DNA of 64,000 nucleotides from Siphonodentalium dalli (GCA_032622095.1 CP136069.1:81490958-81554957); one strand, 5' to 3'; shown: positions 9,339 to 20,544, numbered from the stretch's first letter. Program-made: numbers and translations. Notes: a model not told the origin generated them from the letters alone.

Positions 9339-10600
9339 TTATTACACTTCTGCATCAATTTGGTTCACCTAATGGGATTAAAACACCAAGAATTAATGCA
9401 TGAAAGTCCTGATGTGAAGAAAGATCAACCATAGAAAATTCAGTCAAGATCAGTAAACGACGTGACGTCATGGGAAATGACATAATTCACTGGTGACATT
9501 ACAATTTTTAATTAACAGCCTGTTCAATGGAAATCGCGCATAGGAGTGTAATAAATTATTTTATTTAATGAAAATTAAAAAAAATATATTTTATTATGTT
9601 AGATAGATAATTAAAATAGGACACAAAGATCATCTTATATATTGTAATACAGCATTTTTTGGAACACAATTGGGCAGGTATATTTATCTATCTTGTACAC
9701 TGGACTTCACTGAACTGTGCATCCTACCATAGATGCATTGATACTAAATTTGTGATATCCATTGCACATTCGTTATCCATATGTATATATTTACATAAAT
9801 AATGGAACATTTGATTTAGAAAACATTTATTGCAATAAAAGTTTCTGACATTCATGCAACAGAACATCTGAAATGAATAAATAATTATGAGTCAGCTGCA
9901 AATTTTACATTGGCAATTCACAGCAAAAATGCAGTCTTTTGATAAGTTTGGGCTATTCTATCAAAATGGTAAAACAATATTGACAATGTTATCATAGATA
10001 ATACTGAGATTTCAAAAATGTAATGTCCATACAATAAAAAGCTAAATTTATTCTATAAGAGAAATGGTGGACTCAGCGGTGATGAAGCTAAGATGAATTT
10101 CAGAAGCTATCAGATAGCCATGTGCCAATGCATTCTTTTATATTTATACGAGTCTCCCATTGGGTGGCCTGGTGTACTAATTTCATTTCTCATTTCTAAA
10201 ACCATACCATTCCATGCCTGAGCTTATATAGTCGCACTAGTTTACCACTCAGATACAAAGGAACTGTACCATACATGCAGTGAAGTAGTCGACAAAATAT
10301 ATCAATATATTGGAATAAGCTCATCATGATCACACCAACTCAAATCTTGGGTATCTCGGGTCACACATGTGAGGGAAAACCTTTATCATTATTTATGTGA
10401 CTCCTAATTTACGGAAACAATCAAGAGAATGGAGAGCTTTTGTTTATATAGGGTTATGTTGTTACCCCTCCCCCCCCCCCCCCCCCCCCCCATGTCCTTC
10501 CGTCTGTCCATGTTTGTATTCCTACATTTTTCAGTCAAATATTTTAAAACTTTGCACAGATATTTAGTACAATGGGACCCTGTGGAGTTATCCCCTTTTT
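9339..10600. other. AT-rich, no gene; hairpin remnant and C-tract
   Basis: A decayed copy of the double-hairpin cassette is at 10120-10170 ('gccaatgcattctttta'). A run of about 25 cytosines, with one T near its left end, lies at 10465-10490. No coding signal seen. Confidence 0.5.
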
Positions 10601-10601
10601 T

Positions 10602-11375
10602 ATACCCCCCGCAACGAAGTTGGGGAGGGTATACTGGAGTCAGCTTGTCCGTCCGTCGTCCGTCTGTCCGTGGACACAAATTTGTCCGGGGGTTTTCTCA
10701 GTCGTTTTTTGATCAATTTCCATGAAACTTGGCACAGGCATCAACCACCATGGGAACCTGTGCACCTGCGATTATGACGTCTGTCGGACTATTTTTGTTG
10801 GAGTTATTCCCCCTTTTTCGACTTAGAATTTTTTTGCAACATGTATAATTTTGTCCGAGCTTTTATTCCTACATTTCTAGGTCAATTTGTTTTTAACTTG
10901 GCACAGACATTTAGTACCATGGGAACCTGTGCACCTGCGATTATGACGTCTGTCCGGCATTTTTTGGTGGAGTTATTCCCCTTTTTTTTACTTAGACATT
11001 TTTTTGCAACATGCCTAATTTTGTCCGAGCTTTTATTTCTACATTTTTAGGTCAATGTTTTTTAATCTTGGCACTGATATTTAGCACCATGAGAACCTGT
11101 GCACCTGCGATTATGATGTCTGTCCGACTTTTTTTGTGGAGTTATTCCCCTTTTTCGACTTAGAACATTTTTGCAAAATGCATAATTTTGTCCGAGCTTT
11201 TATTCCTACATTTTTCGGTCAATAGGTTTAAGATTAGGGTTATGGTTGTACACCTGCAATGGGAACTGTTATTTTATTATTTTAACTAAATGTTTACTGA
11301 CATGTGAAACATCTTAGCATTTTTAAAACGGGGGGGTATCCGTAGTCCCATTGGGACAGTCACACCTCTAGTTTA
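10602..11375 (+). repeat. Tandem-cored mollusc-type element, 170-bp units
   Basis: Begins 'taccccccgcaacgaag' followed by GGTATACTGGAGTCAG and a (GTCC)n-like tract. Then come three core units carrying GAACCTGTGCACCTGCGA at 10752, 10922 and 11092 (period 170). It ends GGGGGGGTATCCGTAG followed by 'acacctctag'. The layout (flank, microsatellite, tandem core, flank) resembles bivalve pearl-type or Helentron-associated elements; that assignment is inference. Confidence 0.7.
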
Positions 11376-12333
11376 CTCAGAAATTTTTCACAACATGTAT
11401 GATATTGTCTGAGCTTGTATTCTTTGTGTTTTTTATATTTAAAAATAAATATGTTAATATGGCTACACTTAATGTAGCCCGATTTCACTTCGGGGTTATG
11501 CTTAGTTCCACTAAGTTTCACCTCTAGTTCCAACTGGCCAATTCACATCTGGCGGAGAGGTATGATTCCCGACCAACAGATATAACTTCCAACAAAATAG
11601 TCTGTAAACAAGCAGATGTAACATTTGCATGCTCCCTGCCAATTTGAAATCCACATTTTTTTCCACTGACCTGTTCTAACTAACCAATAATCATTGTGGA
11701 CGAGAAATATCTGAAAATTACAATTTCACTGTCATGCAATAAAAACAAAACTTCTGTTTCTATCATTCGGAAGCCAAGTGGTTAGGCTGTATTTGCAGAA
11801 TCATCCATTCTCTAAATATTGACATAAATTAGCAAAGCCCCGCGAAAATTATGACGGTTTTGCTGTAACCGACATACAGCCATAGAATCAGTTGGTAGGT
11901 GTGATGTTGTGACAGGTCATAGGGGATAATTGATATAATTTTGGAGACCTTTTCCTTTATTGCCCATGAGAATAATAGAGAAAATCTGCTTGTAGCTTGT
12001 GACTTAGAGCATTAGACTTGTAGCTTGTGACTAGTAGCTTGTAAGGGAAATGACAGAATAGCGACAATGAATACGAGAAAACGAAAGTAAATATTTTCAA
12101 TTGGGGAACATGTTACACCGACCATTCAAAAACATGCACCTATGTTGCCAACCGTGCTTCTTCAATGATACAACCATGCATCTCCTAGTTTTATGTTACA
12201 ATCTTTGCAAAGAAATAAAAAAATGGAGGATTTTAATTTATTTGGATCCAATGAAATGGCATAGTTGGCAAAGTAGCAGTTATATTCACTCAATGCCTTG
12301 TTGAATTTGATACATTTCTGTATATCTCATTAA
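11376..12333. other. No gene recognised
   Basis: Unique AT-rich sequence downstream of the NOS1AP-like gene (which runs toward decreasing coordinates and ends at 16804). No coding signal seen. Confidence 0.5.
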
Positions 12334-12766
12334 AGGTACTCAATCCAATTTGTTGGTCCCCATATCATCAGATTCCAACAACAACATTTTTTTAAATGCT
12401 GATTCAGTCATCAGAATTAATTAATTGTCAAAAAATAATATTAACCACAGTCAACTATAGTATAAAATTACCCAACGTGTTATTCATCAACATTTTCTTC
12501 AACGAAATCTGGTCAGCTTGTCAAATATCTAACACCCAAAGCCACTTGATTTTAGCGTTATCCATCTTCATCCGCAATTTGGTCCGAGACCGTCCACTTG
12601 ACAAATATTAGCCAGGCTGCCAAAAATTACATATCTTATTGCAAATAACAAATTTCAAAACTCGATATCCGATCACTCTGAACTTTGATGGGTGGATTCC
12701 TTGACTCTAAGAAATAGTAATTTGGGAGCGATAATTCGGATTATGCATCTTTAAAGGATTGGGGTT
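12334..12766. mobile_element. MITE R4, full-length copy
   Basis: About 430 bp from 'taaaggtactcaatccaatt' to 'attcggattatgcatctttaa', with imperfect terminal inverted repeats (TAAAGGTACTCAATCCGAT against TTAAAGATGCATAATCCGAA). Other copies: 28551-28656 (internally deleted), 31597-31992, 33820-34232, 40166-40618, 48480-48757. Confidence 0.75.
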
Positions 12767-12982
12767 GAGATAGGATGTAGAAACGTACTTTGGCATCATA
12801 ATAATGAGTGTGGTTGCAGAAGAGATCTCTGGAGAAGTTGAAGACATAAGAAATTATGGCAATTGGCTTTATAATGGTTATAAATTCGAATAGTCATAGT
12901 CAATTTTATTATAACTAACTCTGACCTCTCTGCTAAACCAAAATGAACCATGTGTATGGTCAATTTTTCAAAAAGGTCAGTT

Positions 12983-13404
12983 CAAGCCTGAGTTTAGTGT
13001 GCCTGTCATTTACAGAATGAGGTCCCCAGAGGGTGAACTTAGTGACGCTATCCCACATCGTGGGCTAGCATCACCAAATGCTATGGGAGACATAGACTCT
13101 GATTGAAGTTCCCAAATGGTGAATATTGTGATGTACACCAATTGGGAACCTCAATTATGCAATATGCCGTTTGTCAATTTGGGGATATAAAGAAACTAAA
13201 CTAAAATAGAAATAGAATCTATGTGAAGAAGTTTCTATAGAAATTTTATAATAAAGAAACTTTCCAGAGAAGATGAGGACTAAGCAGAATGAGGTCTCCA
13301 GAGGGTGAATTTAGTTATGCTAGCCCGCTATGCGGGATAGCATTACTAAATTCATCCTCTGTGGACCTCATTATGCAAATGACAGGCACACAAAACTCAG
13401 GCTT
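12983..13404. mobile_element. hAT-like element with 8-bp flanking repeat
   Basis: Ends CAAGCCTGAGTTTAGTGTG and its complement, then 'cctgtcatttacagaatgag' and 'ccccagagggtga' sub-terminal blocks. GGTCAGTT occurs directly on both sides (12975-12982 and 13405-13412), consistent with an 8-bp target duplication. Both ends also contain short internal palindromes (GCCCGCTATGCGGGATAGC). No transposase. Confidence 0.7.
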
Positions 13405-13471
13405 GGTCAGTTTTATTCTTTCAAGTCAGTCCTGCCTATTACTGAAAGGATTCTCACAGTCTAGAAGTATA

Positions 13472-13587
13472 CAGTAATGCCCTAAATAATCGACTCCTTA
13501 ACCACAGCAGAATTATGGGTAACTTTTCAGGATTTAGTCGGAAATATGGCTTGTTGGTTAAGGATTCGATTATTTAGGGCATTAATG
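13472..13587. mobile_element. Foldback MITE P1, one arm shortened
   Basis: CAGTAATGCCCTAAATAATC start and GGGCATTAATG end, TA on both sides. The right arm lacks about 95 bp relative to the copy at 5605-5817. Confidence 0.75.
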
Positions 13588-13617
13588 TACATTGGAATGG
13601 TCTTTCTTTAACCCTTT

Positions 13618-13982
13618 ACCCAACAAAACGGCCAAAACCGGCCAAATAAAGCTTCAACAGCCTAAAATATCTTCGGTCTGTCTCAATAGAACCATACACA
13701 TATGGATATCATTGGAACCGGCTCCTTGACCACATTGTGATAGTTACAGTTATGCCCTGTGCCAATGCATTCTCTTATATATGCGAGTTGACCATAGGTC
13801 GCCTCGCATATATAAGAGAATGCATTGGCCTAAAATATATTTTCTTACATTCTTTAACAATTTTATAATTTTTAATGTGTTAAGCCAATGCATTCTCTTA
13901 TATATGCGAGGCGACCTATGGTCGACTCGCATATATAAGAGAATGCATTGGCACAGGGCCCTTCTGTTGGGTAAAGGGTTAA
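13618..13982. mobile_element. piggyBac-type MITE, ACCCAACA end family, with double-hairpin cassette
   Basis: TTAACCCTTTACCCAACA at the left and TGTTGGGTAAAGGGTTAA at the right. TTAA targets followed by CCCTTT are the piggyBac signature. Inside, between CCTGTGCC and GGCACAGGG, lie two 67-bp hairpins (13762-13828 and 13885-13951) in opposite orientation. Confidence 0.8.
13762..13828. repeat. Hairpin of the double-hairpin cassette
   Basis: Arms 'ccaatgcattctcttatata' continuing to GTTGACC and the complement, about 32 bp per arm, loop ATA. The partner hairpin is at 13885-13951. Confidence 0.85.
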
Positions 13983-14436
13983 GGTGGGAAAGCCTGTAAA
14001 TTAAATTGTCAGTGAAGGCCAACTCACTTGGACAGTTATTCAGTTTAAGTGAATAGACCTTATGTGATAGATAGCCTGATATTATTGACCGTCTGAAGAA
14101 ATTGAAAGAAATGAAAAGAGTTTCCAGTTGTCCGAAAAACAATTCGAAAGTGACAAATGGAGCCAAATTTCCATCTTAAACATATAGTTAAGTAAGTTAA
14201 CACAAGGTCGCTGTAGAATGTAGCTAAATTATTTTAAGGGCTGATCTGGACATTCCTGGTGTCCATTTAGTGACCACATAGAGCTCTGATTACCATCAAG
14301 AGATATCATATGTTTACTGTTGTGGATTATTAGGAATAAAATGCAGATGCAGATATGCTGAAAATTGGTTTGTCTTGCATGGTGTCCATATAAACATGAG
14401 CCTGCCAAAAAAGAAAATTTCGATTGAATATATTTT
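13983..14436. other. No gene recognised
   Basis: Unique AT-rich sequence; no coding, RNA or repeat signal seen. Confidence 0.5.
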
Positions 14437-15420
14437 AACCTATTCTATACTAAATACTCATCAAGGAATAGTTCTCTCAGGAAATGTTCAGATAATAAGT
14501 TCACAAACAACCGTTTGTTATCCCCCGCCCAAAACAAATTGCCCAAAACAAATTTGCGGGGGATATAGGAATGGGTTCTGACCTTCTGTCTGTCCCAAAA
14601 AGTTGTCGGGGTTTATTTCAAACAATTTTCAATGGATTTAAAAGATTTTTGGTATTTGCGTTCACAAGAGGAGTTTCTGAAAGGAGTTTGCAAACTATAG
14701 GCCTAGCCATACATTTTCACCAGAGTTACTGCCCTATGATTGTGATTTATGTGGGCCTTGTAATTTAAATTTTAACCCTTTCAGTGCCAAGTCCGATTTT
14801 TGTATCAACCCATATACCCTGTGCCAATGCATTCTCTTATATATGCAAGTCGACCATAGGTCGCCTCGCATATATAAGAGAATGCATTGGCCTAACAATT
14901 TTTCATCATTTGTTATTATTTTTTACAATTTTAATAATTTTTTCTTATATTCTTTAATTAACTCTTTCAGTGCCAGACTTATTTTGTAGGTTTAGTGCCA
15001 GGGAATCTTACGTTTTTAATGGGCATCAAAATTATTACTATGAATACTTGGTGATAGTTTTGAGTTATAACATGCCCCTAAGGTTTTATCCAGTTTGTTT
15101 TTAAATTCATTTAGCATGCTTAAGCATACCCAAAAAAAATTCAACCCAAAAAACAAAAACAAAATCTAAAAAAAAATACATTTAGGACCGATTTTACAGA
15201 CCCTAAATTAGGGCCGATGAGATCGGCCCCTGGCACTGAAATCGTTAAGCCAGAACTAAAACAGATATTAACCAATCTCAAACAAATTTTAACTGATTAT
15301 ATTATTTTTTAGCATATTTTGAAATGCCCATCCCCAGCATGCACATCTAGGTGGGGGATACTGCCATCGGCGACTACTTGTTGAACTTATTATCTGAACA
15401 TTTCCTGCCAATTAATAGAG
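14437..15420. mobile_element. Tandem-cored element interrupted by a piggyBac-type MITE
   Basis: Outer arms 'aggaaatgttcagataataa' (14482) and its complement (15388-15407) enclose TATCCCCCGCCC (14519) and GGTGGGGGATAC (15350-15361) ends. The latter resemble the ends of the element at 10602-11375. The TTAA-flanked MITE at 14772-15248 is inserted within it. Confidence 0.6.
14772..15248. mobile_element. piggyBac-type MITE, CAGTGCC end family, single hairpin
   Basis: Left TTAACCCTTTCAGTGCC, right GGCACTGAAATCGTTAA (two changes from AAAGGGTTAA). One 67-bp hairpin at 14824-14890 follows CCTGTGCC. A second internal terminus TTAACTCTTTCAGTGCC at about 14957 suggests a compound or rearranged copy. Confidence 0.7.
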
Positions 15421-15560
15421 AACTGTCTATATTTGTATTATCTGTCATCTGCGTTTACTTTCTGAATACCCCACCAAATGAATAATAGACCATTCCAATG
15501 TATTTTCTTATAACTGAATGGGAGAATCAATGGGCTATAGTCGGCAATCACCTCACGATT
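15379..15560. repeat. Interspersed repeat family S
   Basis: 'gttgaacttattatctgaac' followed further on by 'aataatagaccattccaatg' and 'actgaatgggagaat'. The same module order occurs at 23224-23410 and 41193-41355. Confidence 0.65.
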
Positions 15561-15617
15561 ATCATCAGATCTCCATGAAACCCTTGACATTTGTCAACAG
15601 GTATTCAACAGTTGCTA

Positions 15618-16276
15618 AAGGCCCACTTAATTTTCGAATCCCCAGATCACATTAACCCTTTCAGTGCCAAGTCCGAATTTTGTATCGACCCATATTTCCT
15701 TGATCATTTTTCAAAGTTATTGAATATAATAATGTGATACATTAATGGAAAGAGCTCTGAGAGCTCTTTCCATTAATGTATCACATTATTATAATCAATA
15801 AATTTGAAAAATGATCAAGGAAATATGGGTTGATACAAAAATCGGACTTTGCACTGAAAGGGTTAAATACAACATATTCCATATTATATACCATTTGAGA
15901 GAGGAACCAATAATATATTCTACCGGAATATGGAAGAGCTGTGGCCTCAGAGTTTCCTCCAAGTGACAGATTCTCAGATTCACACCAAGACTTTCCCTGT
16001 TATTTACCCCAGAATGCTTCATAATTCACAACTAAGAGATAGAGTTATTCCCCTTCCATTGGGAACAATAGACTGGCAGTACAGACCAGATCGAAATTAA
16101 GCACAGAACACACGTCGGTACCTTGACAAAAACAAAAAAACATTTTCAGTTTATTTGACCGGATAAGTTGATAGTACATGTTTTGGAGCTTGCGCTTTCA
16201 AATGGTATCAATATGGAATATGTTGTAAATAATGTGATCTGGGGATTCTAAAATTAATAAGTGGGCCTTTAACATT
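15618..16276. mobile_element. MITE R5 split by a piggyBac-type MITE
   Basis: Ends 'aaaggcccacttaattttcg' and 'aattaataagtgggccttt'. Other copies: 26916-27410, 30835-31275, 32927-33413, 56369-56490 (partial). Here the R5 sequence stops at the TTAA at 15652 and resumes after 15866. Confidence 0.75.
15652..15866. mobile_element. piggyBac-type MITE, CAGTGCC end family, palindromic
   Basis: TTAACCCTTTCAGTGCCAAG to CTTTGCACTGAAAGGGTTAA, with TTAA at both ends. The whole 215 bp folds back on a GAGCTCTGAGAGCTC centre. It has the same ends as 14772-15248 but no double-hairpin cassette. Confidence 0.8.
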
Positions 16277-16803
16277 TTTTGCAGTTCCCATCCATGCACA
16301 CTTCCATTGTCACTTTTGTCATACTCCATATATATATATTTTTTTTTAATTTGTCCAAAGTTTCTGAAAAATGGCCAAACAAATTCAAAAACTGTAACAA
16401 ATTTGGTCAAAAGAATTTTCTGGCCAGAGTGAATGATTAATACAAATCCACTGTAAAATTGGGGACAAATGAAAGATATGATAAATGTTTGGACTTTAAA
16501 CTGACTATAATTATTATACATAAACCTACTGATTGTCTTCTCTTGATGAGATGTTATGATATTAAAATGAAATACCAACACATATATATATATATATAAT
16601 GGGATGATGGGTTGAAGAAACGGCACATTTTTATGCTCCAATTGAGAGATGCCGGCTAAATACTCACAAATAAACATCAAAATGTGCATATAATGGGGTG
16701 TAAGTTTCAGTCAATTATTTCAGCAAATAAATCTTATGATACTTTCTCGATGGTGAAAATGATGACGAGTAAAATTATGAGAAAAGGTTTCAGGCGACAA
16801 AGC
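16277..16803 (-). other. Probable 3' UTR / downstream region of the NOS1AP-like gene
   Basis: Sequence directly after the stop codon. It holds (TA)n tracts at 16327-16339 and 16579-16599 and no clear AATAAA within the first 500 nt on the minus strand, so the poly(A) site is not located. Confidence 0.4.
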
Positions 16804-18198
16804 TCAGCTTTTCATACTGAGTTCATTGTCATCTTTGTTCAATCTAAACTCGGCACATATGCTGGTCACATTATTCACTGGAGAAGTGGTATGCAAGGTT
16901 CTGCCATTAAATGAAGAATTCATGCATTCACTTGCTGGACTATTTATAGCGTTATTGATCGGACTGTTCGTGACGTTACTGCCCGGGCAGTTCACATCAT
17001 TATAACTCCGGTTGTTCGCACCAATGTTACTCGGACTATTCATAACTCTGTTTGTCACAACACTATTTCTTGCACTGTTTACACCATCAAAGCTACTTGA
17101 TTTCACAACACTATTTCTTGGGCTGCTGCCATGGCAACCAATATTTACATTGTGTCCAGCAGATATGTGTTCTGTGCTTGGCTGACTGGTATTGTTTCCA
17201 AAATCGTTCAAGTGAAGTGTTAGTTTTGGTCTTAAAGACAATCCCATCATTGGGCGATTTTCTCGTAACTTCATGTGATGCTCCGACGTGTAGTAATGTG
17301 TGTTGGAATATATGGGGTTGTCTTTACCACACTGAGTAGTTGGCACAGAATTAATGGGCCTGTCTTTTACCTCATTGTCAGAACAGTAACTATATTTTGA
17401 TATGGAACCTGATCCATAAGCATTGGTGAAAAACTGTGTACGTGGTGTAACTGGTGTTGTAGAAAGATTTGACCCTGATCCAATCATTCCATATTTGGAA
17501 GAGACAAGATCTGAGCCGATTGGGTTATATTTAGGACAAACTATGTCTGAACCAATGGTGCCATAGTTGGAGGGATTTGATTCTGAGCCTAGTGTTCCAT
17601 ATTTAGAAGGAACATGATCTGGTACTATTGTGCCATATCTGGAAGATGTGATGTCAGAACTAGCATGTCCAGAATCACTGTGATTGGACGCAGAATCTGT
17701 CCTATTATAATTATGTAGTCTCTTCGAACGAAAATATCTTGGTGGTGGATCCAGTCGTGGTAGCGTACTTGCTCTAACTTTCTCGTCAGTTGAAATCTTA
17801 TTTTCAATGCTCTGGTCAGGAAGTGGTTTTATCAGTTTCGATTTCTCGTACACTTCAAATTTTGGAGTTCTCGCCCTTCCATCAGGTGAGAGTGGAGTTC
17901 CGGGATGCCCATCCTTAGTACTACTATTAGAATACACAGACTGCGGCCGGGCATACATGTTATTGCTGAATGGCTTGTAGCTATAATTATTCTCAGAGAA
18001 ACCATTACTAATATCCAGACTCTCTGATGACATTTCTTTGTGTCCGCTGTCAGGAGAATCGGCATCCAGATCTGTTTTTCGGTTTTCAAACAGCGAATTA
18101 TCAGGAATATTAGTAGCATCATTCGATTCCATGTCTTTGATTCTTGGCATGAAAATAGGTCCGCACTGGGGAGTGGTAGAGTCCGGCAGTAGTGGGAC
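16804..18198 (-). CDS. NOS1AP: NOS1AP-like adaptor, last coding exon
   Basis: 464 residues plus stop (TGA, 16806-16804). The acceptor is ATGTTACAG before 18198, phase 0. It opens VPLLPDSTTP, matching the position of LPVLCDPTTP after the coiled coil in vertebrate NOS1AP; the rest has no close vertebrate counterpart I can recall. It is Ser/Asn/Pro-rich and probably disordered. Residues 188-247 form five 12-residue repeats, with a tyrosine at exon residues 188, 200, 212, 224 and 236 (YGTLGSESNPSN type). Residues 359-440 are Asn/Ser-rich with recurring NSVV and NSP. A PRLDPPPRYF stretch (147-156) could be an SH3/WW target. The C-terminus is NELSMKS, so the nNOS PDZ-ligand of vertebrate NOS1AP (ending EIAV) is absent in this isoform. 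Confidence 0.9.
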   Translation of the reverse strand, partial: VPLLPDSTTPQCGPIFMPRIKDMESNDATNIPDNSLFENRKTDLDADSPDSGHKEMSSESLDISNGFSENNYSYKPFSNNMYARPQSVYSNSSTKDGHPGTPLSPDGRARTPKFEVYEKSKLIKPLPDQSIENKISTDEKVRASTLPRLDPPPRYFRSKRLHNYNRTDSASNHSDSGHASSDITSSRYGTIVPDHVPSKYGTLGSESNPSNYGTIGSDIVCPKYNPIGSDLVSSKYGMIGSGSNLSTTPVTPRTQFFTNAYGSGSISKYSYCSDNEVKDRPINSVPTTQCGKDNPIYSNTHYYTSEHHMKLRENRPMMGLSLRPKLTLHLNDFGNNTSQPSTEHISAGHNVNIGCHGSSPRNSVVKSSSFDGVNSARNSVVTNRVMNSPSNIGANNRSYNDVNCPGSNVTNSPINNAINSPASECMNSSFNGRTLHTTSPVNNVTSICAEFRLNKDDNELSMKS

Positions 18199-18786
18199 CT
18201 GTAACATATTAAAATTCAGTTTTACTTCTATTCAATAATTTTAAATTCTTTTTTATTGGGTAAAACCTACACTAACAAAGTAAAATATAGTAACATAAGT
18301 AATTATCCTTTTATATGTTGCTTCTAATGCATTTTCCATGACAATTAGGTTGTACCTGTTCACCAAGTTTCCGTTGTCATTGCCAGCTTGGAATATTCAC
18401 ACCGCACAATCATGCTGCCATATAGCTGCTGCCAACGGCATGCATTTTTGTAGCAATTAAAGGTGTTTATTGTGGTGACAATGCCGTTTATCTTCATAGT
18501 TATATATATAAACACCTTGGAAAAGTTCACATTTTGATAAATTTTCAAAACATTATTAACTTCCCTGTTTTGATACGACTATTACATAGATATTGTTTAG
18601 TAACAAAATATCTGCAGAACTGTCTCACTAAATAAAGTAGAGGGCCTTGGAAAAACTTTGGAAATTGTTGCAAGATGGTTTTAAATGATGTTGAATTTCA
18701 CTGACTAGCTCTGACTTGTGGGAACTCTGTTCCAGGACCCATTACTAAAGTAAGCTGAGGGGGTTGCCTCTAGTTTAGCTACTCAC
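18199..18786 (-). other. Intron of the NOS1AP-like gene
   Basis: 588-bp intron, donor GTGAGT (18786-18781), acceptor TTACAG (18204-18199). No inserted element recognised. Confidence 0.8.
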
Positions 18787-18924
18787 AGAAGTTGGTGTCT
18801 GGAAGAAGTCCGAGCTGGAAGAGTATCCGCTTGATTTGAGCTCGATATCCTGTATCTTCGTCACGAGCTGTGCTATGTGACCAAGAAGATCCTTGTTCTG
18901 TATCAACAACTGGTGAGCTCGGGC
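18787..18924 (-). CDS. NOS1AP: NOS1AP-like adaptor, coiled-coil exon 2
   Basis: 138 bp, 46 codons, phase 0 at both ends, acceptor TTACAG and donor GTGAGT. It encodes ARAHQLLIQNKDLLGHIAQL, then VTKIQDIELKSSG and a serine-rich end (SSSSDFFQTPTS). It aligns without gaps to the vertebrate segment ARVHQLLLQNKDMLQHI followed by ELELKLSG. It continues the leucine-rich coiled coil of the preceding exon (22988-23203). In this family the coiled coil mediates self-association and partner binding. Confidence 0.93.
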
Positions 18925-19672
18925 CTGTAATAATTAATGCAGTTTTTGAAAGCAGGTTACTGTAAAAGGCTTTAAATTTGTTGGTACTGATATTAATTTT
19001 CGTGGTTCAGCCATTTATGTAAATGTTATTTAATCCACATAATTCATAAAGTGATTACAATATAATGGACAGTTAGGGTATGAAGGGGATTCAACAACAA
19101 GCTAACAGCTTATATGTATCATCTCTGGTTATGGTGTGACCAAGCCCACAACGTGAATGTGCTTGATTTAAGTGCGACGTGTTTCAGACAATTTGAGGTT
19201 CACAGTTAGCATTTATTTATTTTTGTCTCGCATCAACTCACATAGTGGGCGCGTTTATTTATGACTTTTAAGTGGGTTCTTAATTCGTATGTCCACCGGT
19301 ACTGTCACCTCCAAACCTCAATAATAACAATCAAGTCCAACTAATAACAGTGCAGCCACCTCTGCGGGCCATCGGAGATTGCGCATCTGCACTGCAAGTG
19401 TAATTAACATGTCGCGTGTCCGAGCTTTTGTTGCCGACTATCGAGATCTCGCGTGTCAGAGCTTTTGTTGCCGACTTTCGAGATCCACCGGATTTGATTA
19501 CTTTAGCCAACATAACCAAAGTGTATGTGCTCGCTTCTCTAAACAATCAATATTAGAATATAACTTTTATTTTTTTTAACCTCTTTGAAATCTTCAAGTG
19601 ATGAAAAAAAAAATGATTGATTAAATTTTATGGACAAAATTGCAACAGACTTAGATTTAGAGGTGACCGAAA
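18925..19672 (-). other. Intron sequence with a 38-bp tandem duplication
   Basis: 'cgcgtgtccgagcttttgtt' at 19413 recurs at 19451 with the following 'gccgactatcgagatc'. Otherwise unique sequence. Confidence 0.6.
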
Positions 19673-20125
19673 CAAGCCTCAGTTTAGTGTGCCTGTCATT
19701 TGCAGAATGAGATCCCCAGAGGGTGAATTTAGTGACGCTATCCAGCATAGGGGGTTAGCATCACCAAATTTACCCTCTGAGGACCTCAGGCCTCATCTGC
19801 TATGGGGGACATAGACTCGGATTGAAGTTCCCAAATGGAGAATATTGTGATGTACACCATTTGGGAACCTTGATTATGCAATGTGTCGTCTGCCAATTTG
19901 GGGATATAAAGAAACTAAACTATAAAAAAGAAATAGAATCTATGTGAAGAAGCTTCTATAGAAATTTTATAATAAAGAAACTTTCCAGAGAAGATGAGGC
20001 CTAATCAGAATGAGGTCCCCAGAGGGTGAATTTAGTGATGCTAGCCCACTATGTGGGATAGCGTCACTAAATTCACCCTCTGGGGACCTAATTCTGCATA
20101 TGACAGGCACACTAAACTCAAGCTG
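19673..20125. mobile_element. hAT-like element, second good copy
   Basis: Left CAAGCCTCAGTTTAGTGTG, right CACACTAAACTCAAGC. Same interior as 12983-13404 ('gaagttcccaaatgg', 'tttggggatataaag'). The flanks GACCGAAA and GACAGAAA could be a target duplication with one change. Confidence 0.7.
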
Positions 20126-20213
20126 GGACAGAAACAGTTATTGTTTTGTTTTTAATACCTACTGGGTGTATAGACGATAGTATACAGGCTAAAACATGGA
20201 CCTCTGGTACATA

Positions 20214-20476
20214 TTAACCCTCCCATGACTGCAGCTTCCTAAAATTTTGCGAAAACCCTGTAACAATGCATTCTCTTATATATGTGAGTCTCCCATAGGG
20301 AGCATCGCATATATAAGAATGCACTGGGCTAACAATATTTACCTTGACCTGGTAAGCCAGTGCATTCTCTTATATATGCGAGGATCCCTATGGGAGACTC
20401 GCATATATATAAGAGAATGCACTGGCACAGGATCTTTAATGCTGCACCAGCGCAGCTCCCCTCATGGAAGAGTTAA
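20214..20476. mobile_element. TTAA-flanked MITE, CCATGA end family, with double-hairpin cassette
   Basis: Left TTAACCCTCCCATGA, right TCATGGAAGAGTTAA. Two hairpins (about 20263-20330 and 20354-20427) with 'gcattctcttatata' arms and CTCCCATAGGGAG-type tips. Similar outer sequence surrounds the copy at 60165-60440 and the remnant at 34598-34680. Confidence 0.75.
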
Positions 20477-20544
20477 AGAAAGAATTGTTTATTGAATGGT
20501 GGTAATTGGTTCCCGATTCAAGAGACATTCTGTTTCATTGTTAT

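Noticed and set aside
10404-10725. ORFs with poly-Gly or poly-Pro
   Set aside because: Caused by the homopolymer C run and the start of a tandem-cored repeat.
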